From: Chara braunii
Taxonomy: Eukaryota; Streptophyta; Charophyceae; Charales; Characeae
NCBI GenBank assembly: GCA_003427395.1
Contig: BFEA01000452.1
Location: 1,135,048-1,162,144, forward strand
Direction: 5' to 3'
DNA length: 27,097 nt
Shown: positions 1 to 8,059 of the stretch, piece after piece
Numbering within the stretch: position 1 is the stretch's first letter
Layout of the letters: each line of letters starts with the position of its first letter
Notes under the pieces: model-generated
Database searches by the model: none
The model's input: the letters and a program-made list of their open reading frames with translations, nothing else
What the model was told of the DNA's origin: nothing
Made by a program: the position numbers and the translations under genes

Positions 1-40
<40 letters not shown>
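1..40. repeat. (CT)20 microsatellite
   Basis: Uninterrupted TC/CT dinucleotide run from the first base of the window. It directly abuts the left copy of the dispersed repeat. Its true length is unknown because the window starts inside it. Confidence 0.97.
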
Positions 41-43
<3 letters not shown>

Positions 44-582
44 TGTCTTCCCTCTATACACCCGAAGACCACCATTGCGCCTTGCTGTCTGTCCAAGCCC
101 AACCAGCTATGGAAGTTGGGCTATGACAATGCCCTCAACAGCGCCCTTCTTCCCATACGACCACAAGTGTTCGAATGCCCCGCTAGGCAGCGAGCTCTTT
201 CCTATATGGAAAGAGTCTGGCCAGGTCTGCCGCCTGGCTGGATCGAGCCTGCGCCCAGAAGCTTCCAGTACGGCCCAGGTAGTTGGACCTTTGCCGCTGC
301 TGCTGGGCCTCGTTCGGTTGCGCCCTCCAACTGTCTGTGTATATTGCTGCGAATGTGGCCTAGGGCCTGCCATTCAAGAAAGGCCTAGAAGGCCGTGGAA
401 AGACTTTGCTGCTCGGGACCTGGGTTCCTTCAACCAACTGGCATGACACAACTGCCTGAACCCCAAATACGACATTGACAGCATTGGGCCTCTCGCGATT
501 TGTCAGGCCCGCCTTCACTTAGGGCGGGCACACTTGTATAAGGGGGCCCCCTTTGGCCTACTGAGGAGCCAAATCCTCACAC
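41..582 (+). repeat. Dispersed repeat, left copy (inverted partner at 26408-27045)
   Basis: The reverse complement of 26408-27045 aligns along this whole stretch. Shared landmarks in order are CGAAGACCACC, CAGCTATGG, GGCAGCGAGCTCTTTCC, CCAACTGTCTGTGT, GGCCTAGAAGGCC-like blocks, a GC-rich hairpin (stem GCCCGCC/GGCGGGC at 507-513 and 523-529), GGGGCCCC and finally ATCCTC. The left copy lacks about 80 bases that the right copy has between CTGCCCTCA and the CGAATG block. Small reading frames on both strands reflect the repeat and show no recognisable domain, so I do not call a gene. It resembles a non-autonomous mobile repeat rich in GGCC. I cannot assign a class because no coding domain, clear TIR or target-site duplication is visible. 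Confidence 0.8.
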
Positions 583-660
583 CCGGGCGTTATAAACGAA
601 TATAACGTCCGACCGGCGTTATATTCCTACACAACGCCCGGGCGTTATTTTCGGGTGAGG
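575..660. repeat. Hairpin cluster built from CCCGGGCGTTAT repeats
   Basis: CCCGGGCGTTAT occurs directly repeated at 582-593 and 637-648. Between them GAATATAACG (598-607) and CGTTATATTC (617-626) form a perfect 10-bp stem with a 9-base loop. GGGCGTTATA (585-594) can alternatively pair with TATAACGTCC (601-610) with one mismatch, which would exclude the first stem. The outer ends CCTCAC(A)CCCG (575-585) and CGGGTGAGG (652-660) are also complementary with one bulge. The function is unknown; it could be a tiny foldback element. Confidence 0.7.
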
Positions 661-1143
661 ATGGTAGTAAGGATGATTGCACCTTGCATTCCTACCATAC
701 CTCCAGGTATCATCGTGTCGGCATTTTGCAATAGCATAACGCAAGGTACCGTAGGAAACGTCCACAACGATACGAAACACACGGAGGCAAAATATAGTCA
801 AGTCCAGGGACCAGGTATCGGATCAAGCCACTCCATCTCAAAAGCACAGACGACACCGAAAGAACGACTAGAGTAGTTGTACCCTATCAAACAATGGGCC
901 GGGCCTTAATGCCATGGTCCAAAGATGAAACCTTCTGCCTTATAACCTAAATAGCGGTTGGCCAAGAAATTCTACCGCAGCGTCAGACATCCTTCCAAAC
1001 AATCAGACCCGGAAAGCGATCCCTCATCTCCCCCGAAAGGCAAGCCTTGACAAAAGTGGATCCGGAAGGCAACCCCTAAATTCCAAAATCAGTTTCCCTT
1101 GTCTGTGGTCCATTGGGTCAGAGGACAACATATCCCGTCGAGT
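661..1143. other. No gene recognised
   Basis: Unique-looking DNA with only short frames and no protein family I recognise. CATTGGGTC near 1110 is an inverted echo of the minisatellite core that follows. Confidence 0.5.
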
Positions 1144-1224
1144 GCAACATTCGACCCAATGCTGCTGGTTGCAACATTCGACCCAATGTTGTTGGTGGCA
1201 ACATTCGACCCAATGCTGCCAGCA
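1144..1224 (+). repeat. 27-bp minisatellite, three units
   Basis: Three tandem units at 1144-1170, 1171-1197 and 1198-1224, each starting GCAACATTCGACCCAATG. The period is a multiple of three, so a frame reads ATFDPMLLV repeatedly on the plus strand, but there is no support for it being translated. The core TTCGACCCAATG resembles the TTCGACCCCATG core of the dispersed units at 5069-5380. Confidence 0.9.
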
Positions 1225-1739
1225 ACCAGCATGCTTTGCAAAGAGCATGATCAGAGCATTGTCAAAGGATATCCTCGAATTCTTAGTTCATTTTTCATAG
1301 TTAGAAGAAACAAGAGTTTGGAGCAGTCAGAGGTAATGGAGAAAGGAGGTAATCACTGCCGCCTTCTGCTGCTTACTGGAGAAGCAAGTGAAGTGTTGAA
1401 TAACTTGGAAAATGAGGCCAGTAGCCTCTAACAACGAAGCCTGACTTCAATGAGTGGGAGAACAACAAATACGCAGCAGGTGAGGAAAGACTTGTAATTG
1501 CATCCCAAAACGTATTAGTGCCCACCCTTGCTAGTATTTTCTAATGCGAAGATGCTATCATAGCAGTTCTTTAAAGCCCGCAAGATACATTTGGCTTTTC
1601 TCATTGATGTCGAGCAGTTCGAACGAAACTTCACAAATGCCCAGACATCGTTGATCAAAAGCAGGTCGTTAATCAAGCAGCGATTTTCTGAGAGAAGCAA
1701 GAAACTGATGTTCGTTGAACATGCATAACATAGCTGCAA
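1225..1739. other. No gene recognised
   Basis: AT-richer DNA with short overlapping frames on both strands and no recognisable domain, promoter or repeat. Confidence 0.5.
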
Positions 1740-1995
1740 GCATCGTCCAACGGGCCTCTATTTGCCCTCGCCTACAACCAGGGCCTATCGAGCTATTTGC
1801 CTGTTCGGCCTGTGGGACCAGGCCGTGGCCTGACCCCACAGGCCATGTGTTGTTCCAGTCCAGTCCAGTCCAGTACGTGCGTGTTGAGTCTGCGTCGGAG
1901 CTGTGCTGTCCCTTCCAGCTCCATCTCCTCCTTCCTGAACGCCTTCATCTTGACAGACCGCCATCCCGGCGGATTCGTCACACTAGTATCAGAGC
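1740..1995 (+). mobile_element. Possible LTR 3' end with initiator-Met tRNA primer-binding site
   Basis: TAGTATCAGAGC at 1984-1995 matches the plant retrotransposon primer-binding sequence TGGTATCAGAGC at 11 of 12 positions. It is preceded by TCACAC, compatible with an LTR ending in CA. The upstream stretch is GGCC-rich and contains (TCCAG)4 near 1854-1873. No matching LTR partner or gag frame follows, so this would be a fragment. A chance match is possible. Confidence 0.3.
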
Positions 1996-2012
1996 GGGAA
2001 CGTTCCCCGCTC
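1992..2012. repeat. Near-perfect palindrome
   Basis: GAGCGGGAAC is followed by its inverse complement with one extra C, overlapping the last bases of the primer-binding-like site. Cruciform potential only; no known role. Confidence 0.6.
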
Positions 2013-2065
2013 CCACCCACCACAGGCCAAAACATGGTGTAAACCCGACAACAGGTTTTTCCATG

Positions 2066-2105
2066 TTTTTTTTGGTGTTTTCAGACGAAAACAACGGAAA
2101 AAAAA
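2066..2105. repeat. A/T-tailed hairpin
   Basis: TGTTTTC (2076-2082) and GAAAACA (2087-2093) form a 7-bp stem around AGAC. It is extended by T8 (2066-2073) and A8 (2098-2105). It may fold in RNA from either strand. No gene adjoins it. Confidence 0.6.
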
Positions 2106-2251
2106 GCGCAGCGACAAGGGAGCGACAGGTGGCGAGAACAGAGAAAGCGCAAGCGCCAAAACCGCCGCACATGCACGCACCACGTGCCCACACCCCGCTG
2201 CCCCGCCCTGCCCCGCTCCTAGATTATACATATCAAGACCCATGATGCATG

Positions 2252-2326
2252 CTCCTGCCAGGGTTTGAACCCAGGCAGCTGCTGTCCATGCGTGTGTGTA
2301 GCCAGTGCTATAACACACTGGCCAAA
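2252..2326 (-). mobile_element. tRNA-like SINE head or tRNA pseudogene
   Basis: On the minus strand a pol III B box (GGTTCAAACCC, 2261-2271) follows an A-box-like arm in which GCCAGTG and CACTGGC pair (2301-2323). Spacing between the two boxes fits a tRNA. A 7-bp acceptor stem cannot be closed, since the base string opposite CAGGAGC does not pair, so it is not an intact tRNA. A SINE head or decayed tRNA is more likely. I see no clear 3' tail or target-site duplication. Confidence 0.4.
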
Positions 2327-2486
2327 CTATGTCCATGTAGTTTGGGACGTTTGAGCGAGTTACCCCCGTGTCCGCGAGCGGCAAGTAGGACAGCAGCACG
2401 CAGGCTGCTATTTGCCCCCGCTGCCCCCCCCCTCCCTCCTCTGGGCATCGTGGCTGCTGCTGCCTGACAGGTGGCCATCTGGAGTG

Positions 2487-2583
2487 TCACGTGGCAGCTT
2501 GTTGAGGACCTTGAAGACCCCCCTGTCTAGGGGGTTGCACTACAGGGAGATCTGGGTGGCTGATCAAGATCTCAGCCCACCCA

Positions 2584-2627
<44 letters not shown>

Positions 2628-2810
2628 CTACTGCTGCACCAGCACTTTGGCAGCAGTGAAGACCTCCCTGGCGAGGGGGCAGCGCGTCAGTGCAATCAGG
2701 GTTGCTGATCAAGATCTCAGCCAAACCTTGATTATTTTGTTATTATTATAATTTTTTTTTGCTGCAGCAGCACGCTGCCAGCATCTTGAAGGTGACCTTG
2801 TTGCTCTTGG
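2487..2810 (+). repeat. Degenerate ~150-bp tandem repeat
   Basis: Two and a bit units share, in order, a CAGC block, TGAAGACC-CCCTG, GGGGG, TGCAATCAGG-like sequence and GCTGATCAAGATCTCAGCC (about 2555-2574 and 2704-2723). A third partial unit starts near 2760 with GCTGCAGCAGCACGCTGCC. The first unit ends in a (GAT)14 array and the second in an AT-rich TTATTATTAT tract. No coding function is evident. Confidence 0.65.
2584..2625 (+). repeat. (GAT)14 microsatellite
   Basis: Perfect GAT trinucleotide run inside the ~150-bp tandem array. Confidence 0.97.
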
Positions 2811-2831
2811 CCACCCAAGAGCCTGATATCA

Positions 2832-3175
2832 CCTCTCTCCCTTTCTCCCACCCTACTCCCCCCCTCTCCTCTCTCTACCACTACTCCCCCCCCCTCTTAC
2901 ATGCCTCTTCACTCATCTCCCACCATCTTTTTCTCCCCTCTCTTCCTTACTCACCATCTTCTACTAATTTCTTCTACTCCTCCCCACTTTTCTCATCACT
3001 TTCTCTCCCATTCTCCCACCCTACTCTCCCCCAACTACAACCCAATTATCCCCCCACCTCCCACTCTAATCTTTTTCTCTTTCTCGCCTATTTTTCTCTT
3101 TCTCCATTACGTTTCCTTCCCCCTCACCCCTAACTTCAAAATTTTCTATTTTTTCTTCTTTTGTCTCTCTTTGAT
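2832..3175. repeat. Pyrimidine-rich tract
   Basis: About 340 bases of almost pure C and T with CTCCC, CACCC and TTCTC runs, ending in TTTTCTTCTTTTG. Long apparent frames here (rich in Ser, Pro, Leu and Phe) are composition artefacts. Such tracts can form triplex DNA. Confidence 0.75.
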
Positions 3176-3221
3176 TTAAAAAAAATTCTTTTCTCTAAAA
3201 ATCTGAATTATCTTCTCTTCT

Positions 3222-3223
<2 letters not shown>

Positions 3224-3258
<35 letters not shown>

Positions 3259-3350
3259 GCCCTAGTGCAAGACCTCTATCCTGGTGGTGGTAAGATTCAC
3301 TCTCGTTTTCCACATTGAGGCATTGCGGCCGTGGCCCAGCCACGCGACGA
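3224..3350 (-). mobile_element. Retroposon 3' end with poly(A) tail, copy 1
   Basis: T32 at 3224-3255 is followed by AAGGCCCTAGTGCAAGACC and TCTATCCTGGTGGTGGTAAG. The same arrangement recurs at 4836-4960. Read on the minus strand this is a body ending in GGGCCTT and a long A tail, as left by LINE-mediated retroposition. Homology fades after about 100 bases near GCGGCCGTGGCCC. A partial echo of the GAGGCATYGCGGCC block lies at 3403-3434. No pol III boxes are obvious, so whether it is a SINE or a truncated LINE is undecided. Confidence 0.6.
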
Positions 3351-3508
3351 GATGCTCTCTTTTTCTTTTTTTTTCTTTTTTGCTTTTTCATCTCGGACGT
3401 TGCTGAGGCATCGCGGCCATGGCCCACGCGACGGGGCCAAGATTAAAAAAAAAAAAAAACAGAGGGCCTTGGTGCACTATTCTTGACATGCACAAAAAAA
3501 AACAATCA

Positions 3509-4007
3509 TGGCGGTGCATCTTTCCATGTTCTAGGAGAAGATTCACTCTCGTTTTGCACATTTCGAGAGTGTGCAAAAAGAGAGTGAGGGCCTCGCCACA
3601 CCACTCTCGAATCTCGAAAATATTCGAGGGCTGTCAGGATTTTTCGAGAGGCCGGTTTTCGAGAGAAAATGGCCCTTCGCCACATAGCACACTAGACCGG
3701 CCTCTCGAAAATTCATCCCGAACGTGGATGCTATCCCCGGCCCGAGAAAACGGCCTGACAACTCTCGAAATGGACGTCGAACTCGAACCCAGACGGGCAG
3801 TATCACGAAAACTCCAACGCTGCAGGCTGGGCGGAAACATCTTTTCGAGAAGGCACTCGAAAACGCCTTTCTGACAGCTCTCGAACAGTTCCGAGTTTTT
3901 TTCGGAGCGATGCTGTGTGGCGGTGCCCGACTCACGAATTTTCAAGATTCGGGAGTGGTGTGGCGAGGCCCTGAATCTTAGCTAGAACATGGAAAGATGC
4001 ACCGCCA
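3509..4007. mobile_element. Foldback (MITE-like) element, 499 bp
   Basis: Perfect 26-bp terminal inverted repeats: 3509-3534 begins TGGCGGTGCATCTTTCC, and 3982-4007 is its reverse complement. A second pair of perfect 20-bp inverted arms lies inside: 3587-3606 begins AGGGCCTCGCC, and 3953-3972 is its complement. The left arm has an additional 43-base hairpin at 3544-3586 (CACTCTC, then TTTTGCACA / TGTGCAAAA, then GAGAGTG). The interior is studded with TTTCGAGA/TCTCGAAA words, including inverted copies around 3635 and 3700. No transposase is encoded; the overlapping frames are shadows of the palindrome. No certain target-site duplication is seen. Confidence 0.8.
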
Positions 4008-4184
4008 CAAGGCCTCAAGGATGACAAGCACAGGACGGGAAATCTGCGAATGAAAACAAAAGAGAAAAAAAAAAGAAAAGAAACTGGATTGTTTTCAGCA
4101 CGTGTATTCCCCAGGGCCTTTGCCCTGTTGTCAGCCCGTGTACGCCGTTGGGCCCCTGTATCCCCGTTGCACAGAAGACAAAAA

Positions 4185-4256
4185 TCATGGCGCTGTATCT
4201 TTCCATGTTCTAGGAGTGAATCTTCCGCTAGAAGATGGGAAGATACAGCGCCACGA
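4185..4256. mobile_element. Mini foldback relative of the 499-bp element
   Basis: TGGCGCTGTATCTTTCC begins the left arm (4188-4212). The right arm (4229-4253) is its reverse complement at 23 of 25 positions, and pairing continues outward as ATC(A)/(C)GAT. The 16-base loop contains TGAATCTTCC, the same word that follows the arm in the larger element. It is a compact imperfect stem-loop of the kind that can seed small RNAs, but no evidence of expression is visible. Confidence 0.75.
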
Positions 4257-4539
4257 TCTTTTCTTTTTTCTTCTTGTTTCTTCTTTTTTTTTTTTTGGAA
4301 AACGGTCTGGCCCTCCGACGTGGATGACTAGACTGCAGTTAGACACTCTGCCCTGCGACAGCCACGCGACCGAGGAGTTTGGACTGCAGTGTAAACTTCA
4401 GAGGGGACTGGATTCCAAAACGGAAGTTTGAAACGTATTTTCAAACTCTAACCCTGACCGCTCCCTAGTTTTCTCGAAAAAAAAAATAGGATAGGTCCTG
4501 CAGTCCGTAATACAGAAACATCTCGTCTATCTACATTCC

Positions 4540-4567
4540 TTTTTTTTTTTTTTTTTTTTTTTTTTTT
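4540..4567 (+). repeat. Poly(T)28 flanked by a near-direct repeat
   Basis: The run is preceded by CTCGTCTATCTACATTC (4522-4538) and followed at 4589-4605 by CTCGTCTACCTACACTC, with two differences. This could be a target-site duplication around a short A-tailed insertion or a local duplication. Confidence 0.6.
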
Positions 4568-4835
4568 GGGAACATGCTCCAATCTACACTCGTCTACCTA
4601 CACTCTGTTCTTATTCCTTCAAGCACTCATTACCTTGTGACGTGCCAGCTTCCGGACCGGCGCCAGCTTCCAACCCCTCCCTTTTTCGAATTTTTGTTGT
4701 CTTGCAAACAGGCTGAAGACGCCCCTTTTTGTATTTGCATGAATTAATGCGCATTGTTCGTAAACAGGGAGGCGCGTCCTTCTCATGACCTTCGTCATTT
4801 TTGGGCCGCTTTTTGGAATTCCATCTTTTGCAATN

Positions 4836-4873
<38 letters not shown>

Positions 4874-4960
4874 GCCCTTGTGCAAGGCCTCTATCCTGGT
4901 GGTGGTAAGAGAATCGCCGGGATTGAGGCTTTGCCAAGCGGGCCGCTCCATCGTATGTCT
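4836..4960 (-). mobile_element. Retroposon 3' end with poly(A) tail, copy 2
   Basis: An ambiguous base at 4835 and T35 at 4836-4870 precede AAGGCCCTTGTGCAAGGCC and TCTATCCTGGTGGTGGTAAG. These are near-identical to copy 1 at 3256-3295, and similarity then declines through ATTGAGGC and GGGCCGC. Same family and orientation as copy 1. Confidence 0.6.
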
Positions 4961-5068
4961 TTCTCATTTTTTTTTATTTATCTTATTTTTATTTTATTTA
5001 TTCTGAAAATTCAATTTTTTTTGCGGCATCTCTATATCTGTTTAGGCTTACCTATTTTAGCTACCGGT

Positions 5069-5380
5069 GCACATTTTGACCCTGTGGGGTTAACAAAGTG
5101 TTGCCGAAATTTTTTCTTTTCTCCCTACTCTCTCCCCTTTTACTTGGTCATTTTTTTTACGGCACACTTCGACCCCATGGGGGTAACGAAATGCTGTCGA
5201 AATTTTTGAGAAATCCAGCACATTGTTTCTCTTCACTCTCCTCCACCTCCTTATTTATTTATTTATTTGAAAATGATCATTTGTAGCATTTTGAATTTTA
5301 GTGTGCTTCTCTTGGTCTCCCTTCACTCTTGGCACATTTTTGGCCCCATGGGGGGTAGGGAAATGCTATCGAAAATTTCA
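5069..5380 (+). repeat. Three dispersed ~48-bp hairpin units
   Basis: Units at 5069-5116, 5162-5209 and 5332-5380 share the pattern GCACA-TT, GACCCCATGGGG, TAACGAAATGCTGTCGAAA, separated by unrelated AT/CT-rich DNA. Each can fold with CATTTTG/CAAAGTG-type arms around CCCCATGGGG. No protein family is recognised in the frames that cross them. Confidence 0.75.
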
Positions 5381-5535
5381 AAAAAATAAATATTATTTCG
5401 CTCTACACATTTTGCTTATTTATTTTTTAATTATTTTTATTATGTATTTTCTTTTATTTTTATCTCGAAATTTTATTGTTTATTTATCATTCCTTTCCCT
5501 CTCCCCTCAACGGTTGCTATTCTCTTTTCCGGATC

Positions 5536-5620
5536 AGGTCGCCGCTACCCTACCCTACCCAACCAAACTCTAGTTAGGGTTTCCTTAGGGTTTTTCTCGG
5601 GTTTAGGGTTCTCCTAACCC
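5536..5620. repeat. Telomere-like / telobox cluster
   Basis: CTACCCTACCCTACCC is followed within 40 bases by TTAGGGTTT, TTAGGGTTTTT and GGGTTTAGGGTT, that is, both orientations of the plant TTTAGGG unit in degenerate form. It sits about 220 bp before the first gag Met, so it may be telobox promoter elements of the retrotransposon leader. An interstitial telomere relic is the alternative. Confidence 0.55.
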
Positions 5621-5840
5621 CCCCTCCTCTTCTCTCTTTCCGTCGGGTACCCTGGACCGGCACGACTCCTGTTCCCTCGTCCACATTCGCATCACCCTCT
5701 CATGCGCGACCCGCAGGTCATGGAATAAGCCGACTCACGACTACCCACTCCACTTCCACAGTCCCCTCCCTCTCACCGGTAGTCCCTTGTCCCCACGCCA
5801 CAACCCATCTCTTTCCCCACCTCTTTCTCCACCTCCCGCC

Positions 5841-7910
5841 ATGTCTACCCCTATACGCCCACCGCCCATGGACGGGACGACACCCGGGGAGATCGTCATA
5901 GCGTCCTTCATCTCCCAGACACCCACCCACCCAACGGTCCAGGGTCAAACCTCTGGGGACCCCACGACCCTTCGTGCTGTTCTTGCATCCCTCCTTGCAC
6001 CTTTGCAAGCACCACTCGATACGCTTGCACCCTTGGAAGGGCAAGTAAATGCGCTCGCCCTTGAAGTTCACCGCCTCAAGGGTTCTCCTCATTGCTCTCC
6101 CCACCGCTCTCACACTCCATCCCCTACCGGCTCACAGTTCGGCTCCCCACGACTCCAAACACAGAGATGTGGTGGTTCGTCCTCCCCGGCGGGTCAGGAC
6201 CAACACTCCCCCTCCGCAGTGGTGAGTGTCGCTGCCGCTAAAACCATACCATCTGTTGCGGCACACCCATCGGTCCCTGCCACCCCTGCCGCATCGGTGC
6301 TGTTGCCTAGATACCGGTATCTGGCCAGACAATTTCACCTACTCACCCCGGTATGGCTTACCAGCTTTCCGCTTCGATCTCGCCACTACGGACCAAAGTC
6401 CTCTCTCCTCCCATCCTCTCCTCACTCCCACCTCAGGGTCCCCTACAGTTCGTTACTCCTCCCACTAGGGTACCCTTTCCGCCGCCTCCACCTCCGACCC
6501 CGTGCACCCAGCGAGTGGCTACCTTACAGGCCACCGTTGCACAAATTCAGGCGAAGATTCTCTCCCTGAGACCACCTCACCCTTCACATGCTGCTCACCC
6601 TTCTTCTTCTTATACCGCCCCTCCCACCTCTGTCTTGCCGGCTCGTTTCCCTCGACCGGCTCCTCCTCCTCTACCCTCCTACTTCGCCACTCCGTCACAA
6701 CTGGTTGTGGCCGTTGCCTTGACCTCTGCTGGACCTTCCACCAGCAACCCCAACCCACAACCTCCCACCACTTTCACCCCTACATCGGGCCCGGCATTTG
6801 ATGCAGCAGTGCAGACCCATGAGGCTCTCTCCCCTCACCGTCAGCACAACGGTCGCACCCTTATGCGCCTGTCAGATATACCCGACTACGATGGTACACT
6901 TTGTTCGTCGCATTGGTTGCGGGCCGCCACACGTGCGATGACATTGACTAACACTAGTCAGGAGTTATGGTGCTCTATGCTCGCAACCGACGCCTTAGAT
7001 CTATGTGGCACTCTCCACGACGCGACCGCCGCCTTAGATCGGGTCACATAGACGCGGTGGCGTGGGTCCTCCTCACCAGCAGACCTAGAGCGCCACATCC
7101 GGGTGTTTCAGCACGCCTGCCTCATTTGCGATGAGGCACTCCTACCTGAGGTCCTTTTGACCAACAAGTTCGTCGTGAGTCTTCGGACTGACTACCGCCT
7201 CGAGCTTTGGCGACAGACCTTCGCCTCCTCAGAGCAGGCCTACGAGCCTACTCGACAATACCAAAAGATGCGGAGTCGCTTCTCTGACGCCCCATCTTCT
7301 TGGCAATCCACTGCCGTCGCCACCCAGTCACGTGGTGCTACTCGCGGTTGATCCTCTTTCACCGGCTGCTTTCGTCGGCCAGCTCGACCTGGAGCTCTCG
7401 ACGCGAGAGTTCTCTCGAGTATGGCGAGAACGCCTCAACCGAGCTCGACCCTACCTTTGGGGACGCCCCCGAGAACATCGAACTTCGGGACTTCATTCAG
7501 TACCACTTGGATGACAACACTGTCCCGGTGGCCGAGTGCTTGCAGATGGCCATGTCCGCCATGGGTCGTGCGTGCAGTCGAGTTGGACACGCTGGCGGCC
7601 TCACGTTCGAGGTCCCTTATATAGACCTCCTGCAAGGTTTCGCCCCTCCTCGCGGAGCTCTATTCCATGAGGAGCGCGCCGCCCTCGAGGGCTGTCGCGG
7701 TTGCCTTCGTTGCCGCTAGGATGGACACGCCTCCTCACAATGTCCATATTATGCTGCCCTCGATCGACACTATGCTGACAATTCTTGTCAGCGTCGATCT
7801 CAGTTCGTCCCGGCCCCGCCTTACCAGTCCCATCGAGTTAGCCACGATACCGGCTTCCTGACCACCGAGTCGTGGTTTGCCCTTTTGGCTACCCCACCAG
7901 AGGATCTTTA
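5841..7910 (+). pseudogene. gag: gag remnant of element 1
   Basis: The first usable Met is at 5841 (CCGCCATGTC context); the same frame is open from 5787. The N-terminal part is Pro/Ser/Thr-rich. The frame changes near 6330 and continues with a coiled-coil-like RVATLQATVAQIQAKILSLR, then the retrotransposon Gag core (RLSDIPDYDGTL onward). This is broken by TAG at 7049-7051 but resumes in the same frame through LICDEALLPEV to 7351. A further shift leads to ENIELRDFIQYHLDDN and a CCHC zinc knuckle (CX2CX4HX4C) at 7702-7743, which has a TAG at 7717-7719 inside it. Gag forms the virus-like particle and its knuckle binds element RNA; this copy cannot encode an intact product. Confidence 0.75.
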
Positions 7911-8059
7911 GGACACGACAGACGCAGCTCCCTCTGCCGCGCCTCTGCCCCACCACAGACTGACGCATTTAGTCATTTCCCTCTGCGACTTCCGACGTGT
8001 CGTGCCATTCGCACAACTCCTAGCGCTCAACTGGCGACTCGTGATGACGTTGTGTCATC

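Noticed and set aside
75-446. Protein-coding genes in the left repeat (both strands)
   Set aside because: The matching right copy does not preserve one frame, and no domain is visible; conservation is at the DNA level.
2759-3179. Ser/Pro/Phe-rich proteins
   Set aside because: Products of a pyrimidine-only tract.
3388-3981. Overlapping frames in the foldback element
   Set aside because: Open frames on both strands arise from the palindrome; no transposase motif.
5536-5620. True chromosome end
   Set aside because: Only a few degenerate units in both orientations, with continuing unique and element sequence on both sides.
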